Below are positions 45,488 to 55,963 of a DNA stretch of 64,000 nt, in pieces. The stretch is from Nemophila menziesii (taxonomy: Eukaryota; Streptophyta; Magnoliopsida; Boraginales; Hydrophyllaceae), in contig JARWIR010000003.1 of assembly GCA_029959085.1 (NCBI GenBank), positions 37,373,505 through 37,437,504 of the forward strand. Direction: 5' to 3'. The position numbers were made by a program, and so were the translations under genes. Positions within the stretch are counted from its first letter, which is position 1; each line of letters starts with the position of its first letter. Below the pieces are notes generated by a model. That model ran no database searches and was not told the origin of the DNA. It saw only the letters and a program-made list of their open reading frames with translations.

Positions 45488-47539
45488 ATATAAGCTCTAG
45501 ATTCGTCAAATCTGTACTTCTTCGAAATCGCTTTCAATCTGATTGATTGGGGTTCCTGTTGTTGTTTAAGCCTTTATCTATAAGACTTCGTTATCTTGGA
45601 AAAAAATCTGCAGCAATCAGCCATTCACGAACAGAAGAAGAAATATGAACAGATCGAGCACCATTGGATGCAAGAACAGTCTTTCCGGCGAGCACAAAAA
45701 ACGGATCGCCACTGCAACGAAGGACCACTAGCGACAGTGCAGCTCATTCGACGGATTTATTTCATAATGCAGAAGGTGAAGAAGGGCCGCTTGGCTTCGG
45801 GTAGATTGGAAGAAATGATTGTCCTCGTTGTCGGAGGGGGTGGAAGAGAAGAAATCGGATTGGATGTCATTAAGAGATATGCTACTTAAATGGAATTAGT
45901 TAATTGCGAATATCATGGAAAGATTTGATAAATATGGAAGAGATCACATATTATATTTAGTAATATGGGTATAGATGGTATTAGCTTAGAAACGTTGGAC
46001 TTTAGAAGGCAGAAATCCAGAGCAGGACTTGTTGGGGGTGGATTATTGGGTCTAAGGACTTTTTAAGCTAATAACTCTAAAAAAAAACTACACATTCAGG
46101 CCTACCCATGAAAGGGTGGAAGTTTGGAATCAATTTACTATACTATTATGGAAAAACATGATGACCTCATAACTTAAATGTTAATCATAATCTCATCCCC
46201 CCCTACTTCATAATGTGAAAGGTAGGGTCTTAGTATTAAAGAGTAGATTTTTTTTTGTACGTTTAAAGAGTAGATTACGCGGTTTGTTTATGTGTTATAA
46301 CTATTTTTAAGTATATAAAGAGATGGAGATCGATAATTATTTGATCAATGGGAGTATTCAATAATGATAATAAATTTATATGATTAAATTGATCAGAACT
46401 CTTTTTTGGTCGATATTAGAACTCTTGTATAATAATTAAAAAGAATACTTATATTTTGATTAAATTTTGTAGGCTTTCCTTCAATTTTTTTTCCCTCTGA
46501 TTTAATAAAATATATTGAAATTTTTATATCCTCAATATATATTGTATTTTCAGACCTTAAAACTAGAATATTTATAACTTGCAGGTATCACATATTTATC
46601 TTTCGAAACTTTTTCTCTCAATTTTTTCTACTTTATATTTTTTACGTAATTATTCTTAAACTTTATATTCATTATTTTTCCAATTTTTATTCTCAACTTT
46701 TCATTTATATTTAAAAAAACAATATTCAGATCTTCTTATTTATTCTAACTAGCAGGCTCATGTTTGTTCGTCGTAAATCTGTCTATATCATTTTCTGATT
46801 TTCACTCTTGTTAGACTGAATTTTGATTTGGACAGACTTGCATTTTTTTGTTTTGTTTTTATATGTTTTTAGGTGGTCGAAATTTACCGAAGGTGCTATT
46901 AGTAAAAGTTGGTGTTATCTTGTTAGATTTTCACTACTTGAGTTCTCTATGGTCCTAACCCACCTGAATGAGTATCTTGGAGGAATTGTGGTATTTTCCA
47001 CTACTGGTCCTAACCCACCTGGATGAGAGTATCTTGGAAGAATTGTGATGTTTTCCACTACTGCAAATTATGGTCGTTGTCAGTTAACCGTGATTAGGAT
47101 CGTCCGATGGTTTTGAATTTTTAATCGCCAGTGATTACTCAATAGTGGTGGACTCGAAATCACGATTACTTACTTGGATGGTTAATATGGTCAAGAGATT
47201 AATTCTTTGTTCAGTTGTTTTCATATAATGTTTTTATTTATGATCGGTCTACTTTCACGTTTATCATTTATTATGATATTTATCATTATGTGTAATGTTT
47301 TATCATGAATATAATTGTTTTTTCAGCAAAAAAAAAAGAAAAGTAAAACTAGAATTTTCACGTTACTTTCAGTTTAAGGGAAACATGTATTTTTAGGTCT
47401 TCTTTTAATTTTGTATCAACTAGTTAACTTTGTAGTTCTGGTAATAAATTAATCATTATTGTGTAAATTGTATCAGAAAAAATAAAAAAATTAACTACAA
47501 AGTCATTTGGTCAAGAACCTATCGAATTCATTAAGGGGA
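45488..47539. other. Intergenic, with one tandem duplication
   Basis: Mostly AT-rich without a supported ORF. A 55-bp tandem duplication beginning GGTCCTAACCCACCTG lies at 46951-47005 and 47006-47062. A 97-codon frame at 45596-45889 is basic, matches no family and is not called. Confidence 0.45.
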
Positions 47540-48435
47540 TGGAAACACTCGATTTTAGCACTTGTCTACGGTTATTAAGAATGGGTCGGCATCCCGGCAA
47601 CGTATTAAGGATGAAAATCACGAGTGGTTTGATGACGAGGTCGCGGAGAAAACATTGATGTATAATTTCAGTGAGCACTTATTCACATTAGAAGACTCTC
47701 TACCAGAAAGTTTTTCATTTTCTCCTCTCCCGTCATTGGGCCAGACTTTCTTCCAGGATTTAAATAAAGTCATTTCATATGAATAAATTCGAGTGACATA
47801 CTTCTACTAGATGCATCCTCGTAAGGCACCAGGTTCGGATGACATGATTATATGTTTACATAAGCAATGTTGAGAGATGGTGGGACCATTGGTTTGTGAA
47901 ATGATAAGAAAAGTTATTCATGTAGGTTCTTAGTACACTTATCCATTTAATCCCTAAGGTAAAAGACCCAGATTATATTACTCTTTATTGACCTATCGGT
48001 ATGATTAATGTGTGTGTTACAGGATTTGGATAGAGGTGATGGTCAACCAACTGCTTTTTATGCATGTTGTGACAATAATCATGAATCAAAAAAGCATCTT
48101 TCTACCTAACTGATCAACCATCGACAATATCATATTAGTTAGCGAGGATTACTATGATACAATATCTGTGAAAGGGAAAAAGAGATTCATGGCAATTAAT
48201 ATTGACCTAGCCAAAAGAGTACGATAAGATTAGGTGGGGGTCATCCATGATTCATGTAAGTCATTGGGCATACCTTTTATGTAGACAATAGTGATACTGG
48301 ATGTGGTGATGAATAATGAAATGAGTATAATCTGGCATGGGGAACCTCTCCTTAATGTCAAGCCCTAGAGTATTATACAATAGGGGGTCCCAATATCCCC
48401 AACATATTTGTCATTTTTATATAAAGTTTGACCAT
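47540..48435 (+). pseudogene. LINE ORF2 remnant, reverse transcriptase 5' half
   Basis: TVIKNGSASRQRIKDENHEW followed by FSEHLFT (47562-47720) is the linker before LINE reverse transcriptase. HPRKAPGSDD (about 47812-47841), a broken LIPKVKDPDYI region, NQKSIFLPN with STIDNIILVSE, and GVPISPTYLSF (about 48388-48420) follow in order. Stops and shifts separate them. The reading is then cut by the composite insertion and resumes at about 50490. Confidence 0.65.
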
Positions 48436-50489
48436 CTTAATCCAACAACTTGTGGAAAGTAATGCTTGGCTAATAGATTTGTAAACAAACCAAGTAGTTC
48501 GTGAACAACTTGAGATTGACTCGTTAAAAAGTGTGTTTAAGCTCTTAATTTTATTAACAAGCTCAATATCAAGATTTGGGTTTAGAATGTTAAGAAAACG
48601 AGCTCGTCCAAACTCTTTTGTTAACTGATCGTTTATAATTATTAATATTTCAATAATGTTATATTTATTTGTAAATATATTTTTGAAATTTAAATATTCA
48701 TTTGATTTTTTTATTTCTTTAGACTTTAATTTATTCATTAATATCACACTTCATACCACGCGATTCATCCAATACCAACCTCCGTGAAAGTTTTATTTCA
48801 ACCATGCAATAAATAAATTGGTCATGAACATTTGAGCTTGGCTAGTAAAAGCCCATTATATAAGTGGTGGGGCCTAGGGTGTGATAAAATAAGATATAAA
48901 TAAAGTGCAAAAACACCTTAGAACTACACGGTTCTGCAAGTATACAGATCGTATACAAGTTTTAGATAAAGATTCGTTCCGCAGAGACTACAGAGCTTAG
49001 GAGAACCTTATGCAAATACCAAGTGCAAATAGTTAAGGCTAGAATAATTAAACGCAAATAAAAGTAAAGACAGATAGATATTTGTTTGATTTTCTAATTA
49101 ACTAAATTAAAACTAAGAATTAAAAGACAGAAACTAAATATGAAAGAGAAGTGATATGAGAATATAGCTTAAGTTATTAGCATGTAATCCCCACTAGTTT
49201 TGCCGTTCTAAACATGTAAGGGTGAATTATGTAGTATTTCCCTAATCGGTCCCAATATGCTATCGGTAGTTTAAAATAGGATTTACCTGTGTCAATAAGG
49301 CTTCCTAAGCAAACTTTTCCTGTACTTGGTAAATATTCACAAGAACTAAACCATAGTGATTATCTAGCTAGGTTGGGTTGTCAGACCAAACCTAAAACTA
49401 AACGTTATGTGCTAAACATGTAATTAAACACCGTTGTCAATGGTGTCCTAATTACTAGATGGTAATTCTAATGGCTGCAGTCCACAAGAACACAGAATAT
49501 AAATCCAAACACATAAACAGAGAATAAAAACTATAATTCTATTTAAAACATTAAATTCCCAAATTAGATAGATGTCAATCAAAACTAGGGTTCATACATT
49601 AATGCTAAAACTCAAGCTAAAGAAAATTAGTTCATGAAAGAAAAGAAAGAAATTACAAAATTAAAGGTAGAAGAAGACATTGTGATTAACAGCTCCTTCC
49701 AGACTTCTCTCTTGTGTTGTAAGCTTCCTCTTGGCTTAAGGTTTCACCAAGGATGATTTAAGAGTGTTAAGAGGCTGTATTTATAGGTTATAGGAAGACC
49801 TAATTCGTTTGGTGGAGATAACTTAAAGTAATGGACTCCTAGCCCAACTCAAATTCGTAAGGAAAACACTGCTGGACCATTTTGAGCGTATCGTCTTCGT
49901 TATTGGTCGGTTTTTGCTCCATAAGATACCAAAAGAATCGCAACAGAATTATCTTGACCCTTTAGAAGGAAATTACCAAATTCGGCCTATTTCTTAGGTA
50001 AAAACGCATATCTTCGGACGTGTATGCAGAATCCCAGATTTAGGCAGCTTTTCCTTTTCCATCTTTTTAGCCTTTGTTTCCTTATCTCCAATTTCCATGC
50101 ATATCTCTTTCCATAAGTTGTAGTCTTTGACTTGGACTCTAATTAATCTCCATAATTATCTTTAAAGCTTCACACTAAATAAACAATTAAACCCAATATG
50201 CTCTAAAAATATTATGTTACTAAATCAAGACCCAAAATCGGAAAGTGCACTAAAATAAGCTAAAATCAACCTATAAACTAATAAATAAGCCTAAAATGAT
50301 GTCTCATGAGTATATTTTACTATCACAAATGAGGAGACATCAATAAGTTAAACAAATAAGCTTTAGCATATTAGGTCTGAAACGTTAAATTTAAGCCTTG
50401 ATCGGCTCAGTTTGAGAAGTTAAACAAACAATCTTGCAAATCAAGAACTTGGCTCGACTCATTTCTTTTGCATCCCTACAATGGAATCT
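48436..50489. mobile_element. Composite insertion in the LINE: AGCTTGGCT-rich repeat containing RepA copy 4
   Basis: The outer parts (about 48436-48879 and 50343-50489) carry GCTTGGCTAAT, GAGCTCGTCC, TGATCGGCTCAG and ACTTGGCTCGACTC motifs. These resemble the subterminal parts of plant DNA-transposon repeats with GAGCCGAGC-type arms. They are separated by RepA. The right end near TTTTGCATCCCT resembles hAT-like ends, but I cannot find the matching left end or target duplication. A minus-strand 124-codon frame here is a by-product. Confidence 0.4.
48880..50342 (-). mobile_element. RepA copy 4: complete solo-LTR-like, 1.46 kb
   Basis: The plus strand runs from TGTGATAAAATAAG to GAGGAGACATCA. 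On the minus strand it therefore has a TGATGTCTCC start and a TTATCACA end. The TATA-like CTATAAATACAG lies at about 49778-49790, 557 bp from the 5' end. The flanks TAGGG and ATAAG show no target duplication. Confidence 0.7.
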
Positions 50490-50744
50490 ACTATGTTTGT
50501 GATCAAGGGGTTTCCTATATCTCATATATTATTTTTCAACGATCTAATTTTGTTCTGCGAGGTATCTATTCTTTAACTTGATTTATTGAAGAAAAAGTGC
50601 AAGTATTTTGCCGGGTGTGAGGCAAATAATCAGCAATGATCCACTACTCATATATTTTTCAAGTAATGTGTTTGAAGTATTAGCGACAGACATCACAGTA
50701 TGGGAGCATATTTTAGTAAGGAGAAAACTTGGTGGTGGCAAAGG
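50490..50744 (+). pseudogene. Continuation of the split LINE reverse transcriptase
   Basis: Reads ISHILFFNDLILFCEVS, with FFND in place of the catalytic F/YADD box, followed after a stop by LLKKKCKYFAGCEA and ATDITVWEHI-like fragments. It is the expected next segment after GVPISPTYLSF at 48420, so the two pieces were once contiguous. It breaks off at RepA copy 5. Confidence 0.6.
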
Positions 50745-51499
50745 TGTGATAAAATAATGATAATAAAAGATAATAAATAAGGACACACACCCACTACTAC
50801 CACAAGAAAATCGTTACAAGTGCACAGATCGTTTGCAAGTTATAGTTAATAAGTAAAGTTCGTTCGCAGGGATTTAGTTTGTTAGATCGAATTGTGTTTA
50901 AGATAAAAGCGTATAAGAGTTTAAATGTTAAAATCAAATGACAAATAAGAAGATAAATATTTATTGGGGTTTCTGAATAAGAATTTAAATAACAAAAACT
51001 AATGCAAATAAATAAATTAATAGTATGGGGATGAGAATATAGTTTAGGGTTGCTAGTATGCACTTATCCTTCTAAATCAATATTCTAATTATAAGGGTGA
51101 TTTAAGCTTTAAGCAAGTATAAATAGCCAAGATTCTATATTTCTCCTACCTCCCATCAGGGTAAACTTAGGTGGAAACCTCAACACTACCAAGGGACATA
51201 GGTAAGGGGACCTTACGCACGGTGGTGAAAATCAAACCTTAGCGACTATCTAGTTAGGCAAGCCCGTCAGGATCACTACCGCATACTTGACGATTATGTG
51301 GTGTTATCAACGATTGAATCCCATGTCAGGGCGACAATACAACTATTAGTGTGGTATACTCGTGCACTAGTAAGGACTAAAATATTAAGTCAAAGCACAT
51401 AACACAAATATGTAAATAAGAAGCTCAATCAATTAACTGTCATTTTCTCAAATACCGTAAAATATAGAATTAGAATTCAAAGATTATACATATGCAAAC
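50745..51499 (-). mobile_element. RepA copy 5, interrupted by copy 6
   Basis: It starts TGTGATAAAATAATG on the plus strand, with TTCGTTCGCAGGG and CACTACCGCATACTTGACG motifs shared with copies 1 and 4. It stops abruptly at ...CATATGCAAAC, where copy 6 begins. The missing part (including its TATA region) is not found on the far side. Confidence 0.7.
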
Positions 51500-52750
51500 T
51501 GATGTCTCCCTATTTGTGATATAATAATCTAGGCTGGAGACATCATTTTAGGTGTATTTAATAAATTAATTATAGATTTTTATTCGTTATTTGATAATTT
51601 CTTATTTCTTTTCTTGATTTGATGATTTATTACTTTTAGAGTATATTTGGTTTAATTTGTGTGTTATTGTGAAGCTCTTGAAGTTTATGAAATATAATTA
51701 TATTCCAAATCAATTCTAAGAAGATTAGGAAAGAAAATATGGAATGAATCAAGAGATAAAAGGAAGTAGAGATAAAATAGGAAAGAAAAAGCTGTCAAGT
51801 AAATCTGAAATTCTGCAGCTATGTCCACTAAAGTGAAGATAACTTCAAATCGGCTGGGGATTTGGATAAGCATTCAAAAGAGCAAAGATAGATCTTTTTA
51901 TTCGGTCGTTTCGATATAAAGTAGGTGAAAATTGGACCAATAACGAAGGATATATGATCAAAACCATGAGCAGTGTTTATCTAGTTATATATTTTAGGAA
52001 ACGAATTTGAATTGGAAAAGGATTCCAATTACTTGCCTTCCATTCAAGATTTTGACCTAGGGTCTTCTAAACACCTATAAATACACCATCTTATCATTGT
52101 AAACATGTCCTTGCTTGACCTTACTCAATTATTAGTCCTTATTTCCAAGAAATAATTCAAGAGAAGCAAGATGAGAGTATATATCTTTATTTTAGTTTAT
52201 TTCTTTCTAGCATGAACTAATTTTCCCATAACTTGGGTTTTGCATATGTATAATCTTTGAATTCTATTTTCTTCTATCTAAGTTTCTTTGGGAAAACCTT
52301 TTTTAAAATTGATTCTAGCTTCATAACCATTATATTTGTTTTATGTGCTTTGATTTATTCACGGTAGTTCTTGCTAGTGCACGAGTATAGAATACCCAGT
52401 TAATAGCAGTTGGATGGTCACCTGGAAGAGGTGTCTAATTGTTGAAACACCACATAAACTTCTAGTGGCTTCAATATGAAAGAACTTCCTTATTCACTTT
52501 TCTAACTACCAGATTTGTTACTTTTTTACTACTAGTTCATAGACAAGCGGGTTTTCAACTAATTTCAAACCTCACGTTCTACACACCAAATAACTGTCCC
52601 TAAGTTTCAACATAACTTCTTAGCATTGCTCATTAACTTTTCTATCTTTTATTTCCTGTTTTCATACATGCATACTAAACATATTTGTAACATCTTTCAA
52701 AAACATACTACAAACTATCATTGACCTAATTAAATCTTGCTCAATAGGTA
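51500..52750 (+). mobile_element. RepA copy 6, head-on to copy 5, 3' end truncated
   Basis: It begins TGATGTCTCCCTATTTGTGA and has CTATAAATACACC at about 52076, 575 bp in. Its segment TTTTGCATATGTATAATCT (about 52238) is the inverse of the last bases of copy 5, so the pair forms an interrupted inverted repeat. The terminal TTATCACA is absent, and the end is estimated. Confidence 0.65.
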
Positions 52751-54109
52751 CATTCAACATATTCTATGCCTATTCAAACCTAAATTTTTTAAATTTTATA
52801 CAAAAACAAAAAGGAAGATGAGGACAACGAAACTCCACCCCCAATTCAAAAGTGAGTCGTGTCCCCACGACTAAAAAAAAACTCAAGAAAGAAATAAAAT
52901 TTAAAATTAGCACACATATTGCACATAAAGAAATGGTAGGGAAGAAAGAAAACATACTCTTCGAGGCTATTGCCTCGCATTATCGACATCCAAGATAGGA
53001 TTTGCTGGATCTTTCTTTAATTGCCCAAGGAGTGTTATGATGTGCTCCTTTTTTCCTCTGAAAGTTGCGTAATTCCTCTCAAAACTTTCATGATCCAAGC
53101 ATTGTCGATATTGTTACTATTTTTAAATTCAAGTGTCTCTCTTTCACCCAAAATCACATTCGCTTTTTGAACAAGACATGTGATCATAGTAGGATATTTC
53201 ACATTAAATAACGACATGGGAGAAACCGAAAAATTGCATCACCTCCTCATAGATCAACTGTGCCACATCCTCTTCTTCCCCTCAAAATACAATTCCACAA
53301 GATAGCGTAGACCAACCCAATCTTTCTCCAATCTCCAAGAATCTTCTTGTATTCTCCTTTACCAACTTCTTATTCAAATACTTTCTCATAAGCAAAAGGA
53401 AGTTCCTATAATTGTTTCTTTTCAGAAGCTATCAGGGCCGTTGAAGCTTTCTCTTTTTCTTCGGGTGTAGGACCTTCGATCTGTAGAGGTTGTGTTGTTT
53501 TCTTCACTAAAGCTGGAACTTTTTTGCCCATTGAATCAAACACAGCTAGCTGACCTCTCTTCTCTTGACCTGTTTCACCCTTTGTATGGAACTAGCACTT
53601 TTCTCACTTGATTTCTTCTCAATATAACCCAATACCTTGCTTTTCTTCATCTCCCTTACAGTAGATAATGTTTATGTTCTCTTAATAATCTCAATTGACC
53701 CCCAACTCAAAGCTTTAACCACTCTTCAAATTTGAAACTCTTGATTATTGGTTGAACAAGCTTTATTTGGGTTATGAAATGTGTTTTGATGATGATTCTC
53801 TATACGGGTAAGATGGATTCTTGATGGATGGGTATGGATCTAAGAAATTGTAGGATGAATTTTTTGAAATTTAAGCTTTAGTTTCTTGGATTCAGTGTGT
53901 TTTGGTATGATATGGGTGGTTGAATATTCTTTGTAATGATGTGGAGAGAAGATTGGATGTGTTTTTATGGTGATTGGGTAGTGTTTTGATGTTTAGGGAA
54001 GGTTTGATGAAGCTTTAATGGAGTTGGGAGAGGTTTGGAGAAGAAAGAGAGGCTTTAAGGACTGTAAAATTCATAATAGACTAGCCTTCCTCTTCTTTAT
54101 AACCTAAAG

Positions 54110-54380
54110 TTCGAATTTTTTCTCACTCCAGCGGCGCGGGCCGGTATACTGCCGGTATAAGCCGGCATACCTGTGAGCTGCTCTTTGAAAAATCTTCTTC
54201 GGCAAAAAACCTGATTCGCGAACCCGAGGCCACCCCTTTTTGTTTGACCGGCATACCGGTGCGCAATTTTTTGAAGATGCACCTCTCGGCAAAGAACCTG
54301 TGGCGTGTACCAGTGGGCACCCCTTTTTTACCCGCCGCCTTACCGGTCGTGTGACCGGCATACTGGTGGGCAAATCAGAA
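54110..54380 (-). repeat. Degenerate repeat around CCGGTATGCCGG motifs
   Basis: On the minus strand, units of roughly 85-100 bp contain TATGCCGGTC, an AAAAAGGGGTG box, CAGGTTCTTTGCCG or CAGGTTTTTTGCCG, and CTTCAAAAAATTG-like sequence. The stretch is open in three frames at once, a sign of repeat structure rather than coding. GC content is clearly higher than the flanks. Confidence 0.55.
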
Positions 54381-54585
54381 TATGCGTAAAATTTTTGTTT
54401 TTCCTCCCAAACTTGATTTCTTTAATACCTGAACATCAAAAACACTAATACCTTTCTCAACATGCAATATCAACTAAAAACAACTAAACAAAACATAAAA
54501 AACATAAAAACAAAAAAACATTGCGGGTCGTTTCCCGTACAACACTTTTATTTAACGTCTTTTAAAGTTAGACGTGTTACCTCGG

Positions 54586-55089
54586 TCATGTTTGAACATC
54601 ACCTCCATAGCAACAAGCAAGTTTATTAATATTTGACATGCGAAGTTTGAATCCCTTGCCTTTCCCTTCCACAAACTTTTCAGATCTATTCTTTGTAGCC
54701 ATGGATGGTCTCATCCAAAAGTTCCGGGGTGTATGCGCGTCTTGTGGTAACTTTATCTCGTTTGTAGCATTACACTCCTCTGGAAATCCATTCATCTCTT
54801 CAGTTTCTAAACTTCGTTTGTTAGAAAGAATGTCCTTCATGAATTTAATATATTTTGGCATTCTTTTGAGAGCTTCTACAAACGGGATGTTGATATTTAA
54901 CTTGTTCACCATGTCAAGGAACTTCTTGAATTCTTTTTCATTGTTCTGCTTTTTGACACGTGATGGGAATGGTGGAGGAGGACGTGTGTTGTTTACCACA
55001 GAGCTATCTTTCTTTTCTGGTGTCTTCTCTGGGACACTCTTTTGTTCAATTGCCTCATCAACCTTGTCTTTAATTGAATCTTCAACCAC
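54586..55089 (-). pseudogene. Athila-type Gypsy gag/pol junction fragment, 167-residue frame
   Basis: The run PPPPFPSRVKKQNNEKEFKK followed by FLDMVNKLNINIPFVEAL, RMPKYIKFMKDILSNKR and FPEECNA is the conserved segment between gag and protease in Athila-type Gypsy polyproteins. The upstream part of gag and all of pol are missing. It starts at an internal ATG and ends in unrelated sequence, so it is a fragment. Confidence 0.72.
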
Positions 55090-55140
55090 TTACGGGTCTG
55101 CACCACATATTGAAAGACAGAAATCACCAAAATATGATGG

Positions 55141-55963
55141 GTGGTAGCCAAAAGAAGTGTTAAAACTTGTAATAGACATTTCAAAATACATCACCAAAAT
55201 ATTACCATGAAAATCATAGAATTTTTTGCAGTACACCCTATTATATAGCAAATCTTTTCATTAACATTTATACATAGTTAGCCTAACATGAAACCAGGTT
55301 TTATAAACATAAAATATGACTATAACAACTATATATATGTATGATACCTTCATTACTATGTTTTTGATATTCTTTTGCCCTGTTGATTCTTAAATTCCCC
55401 TCCCCTCTTCGTAATCTTCTATCTTTTTTAGTAGTTTTTTTAGTTTAGAATTTATGGGTTTAAACGAGTTGTGCTTCTACTATACATCTGAAACAAAAAT
55501 AAACCCCTCTCTCTACTTATTTGCTGACATGGGGCGTACCGATGTGACACGTATGGGGACTGTTACTAAGTCTTTTCGTGGATGTACTTTTTATTTTTTT
55601 AAAATATGTTTGCATGTACTTTAATCAACTACATATTGGGTGCGTCCCCATGTAGGTTATTTGTTGCTCTTATTGGGTCTGTACCCAGTCATGGCTAGTT
55701 ATATACAATACATCACTTATTGGGTACAAACCTATTTAACATTTTGATTTTCAACTTCTACACATGCATGGTTTGTACCACCATAGATCATTTTGAGCAG
55801 GTACACAATACACATTATATGCAAACATAATCAATCTTTTAAGTTCATTAAATGGTTCAAAACACAAAAACTAAGTAACACAAAACAACACACAATCTTG
55901 TCCAAAGTTTTTACATAATAAGAATAAATAATTTTCAAATGTGAACAACAACATGAGTGCTGT
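55141..55963. other. Intergenic; scattered GGGTAC motifs
   Basis: No ORF. GGGTACA and TACCCAGT motifs similar to those between the exons of the Ulp1-like gene are present, so this may be the 3' flank of the same element. Confidence 0.35.

Larger units (their letters stand above)
52770..55140 (-). mobile_element. Remnant of an Athila-like Ty3/Gypsy retrotransposon with a large internal deletion
   Basis: The gag-pol segment at 55089-54586 passes directly into sequence typical of the region 3' of pol (54540-52770). There are short acidic/basic frames such as the one starting MKKSKVLGYIEKK at about 53648, and a G-rich tract TTGGGGGTGGAG (minus strand, about 52845) that could be the polypurine tract. 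Reverse transcriptase and integrase are absent. Neither LTR is identified. Confidence 0.45.

Noticed and set aside
48373..48747. 124-codon minus-strand ORF
   Set aside because: It covers the AGCTTGGCT-rich repeat that interrupts the LINE. The composition fits a repeat and no domain is visible.
54104..54373. Three overlapping minus-strand ORFs of 61-89 codons
   Set aside because: Openness in three frames at once over a degenerate repeat points to composition, not coding.
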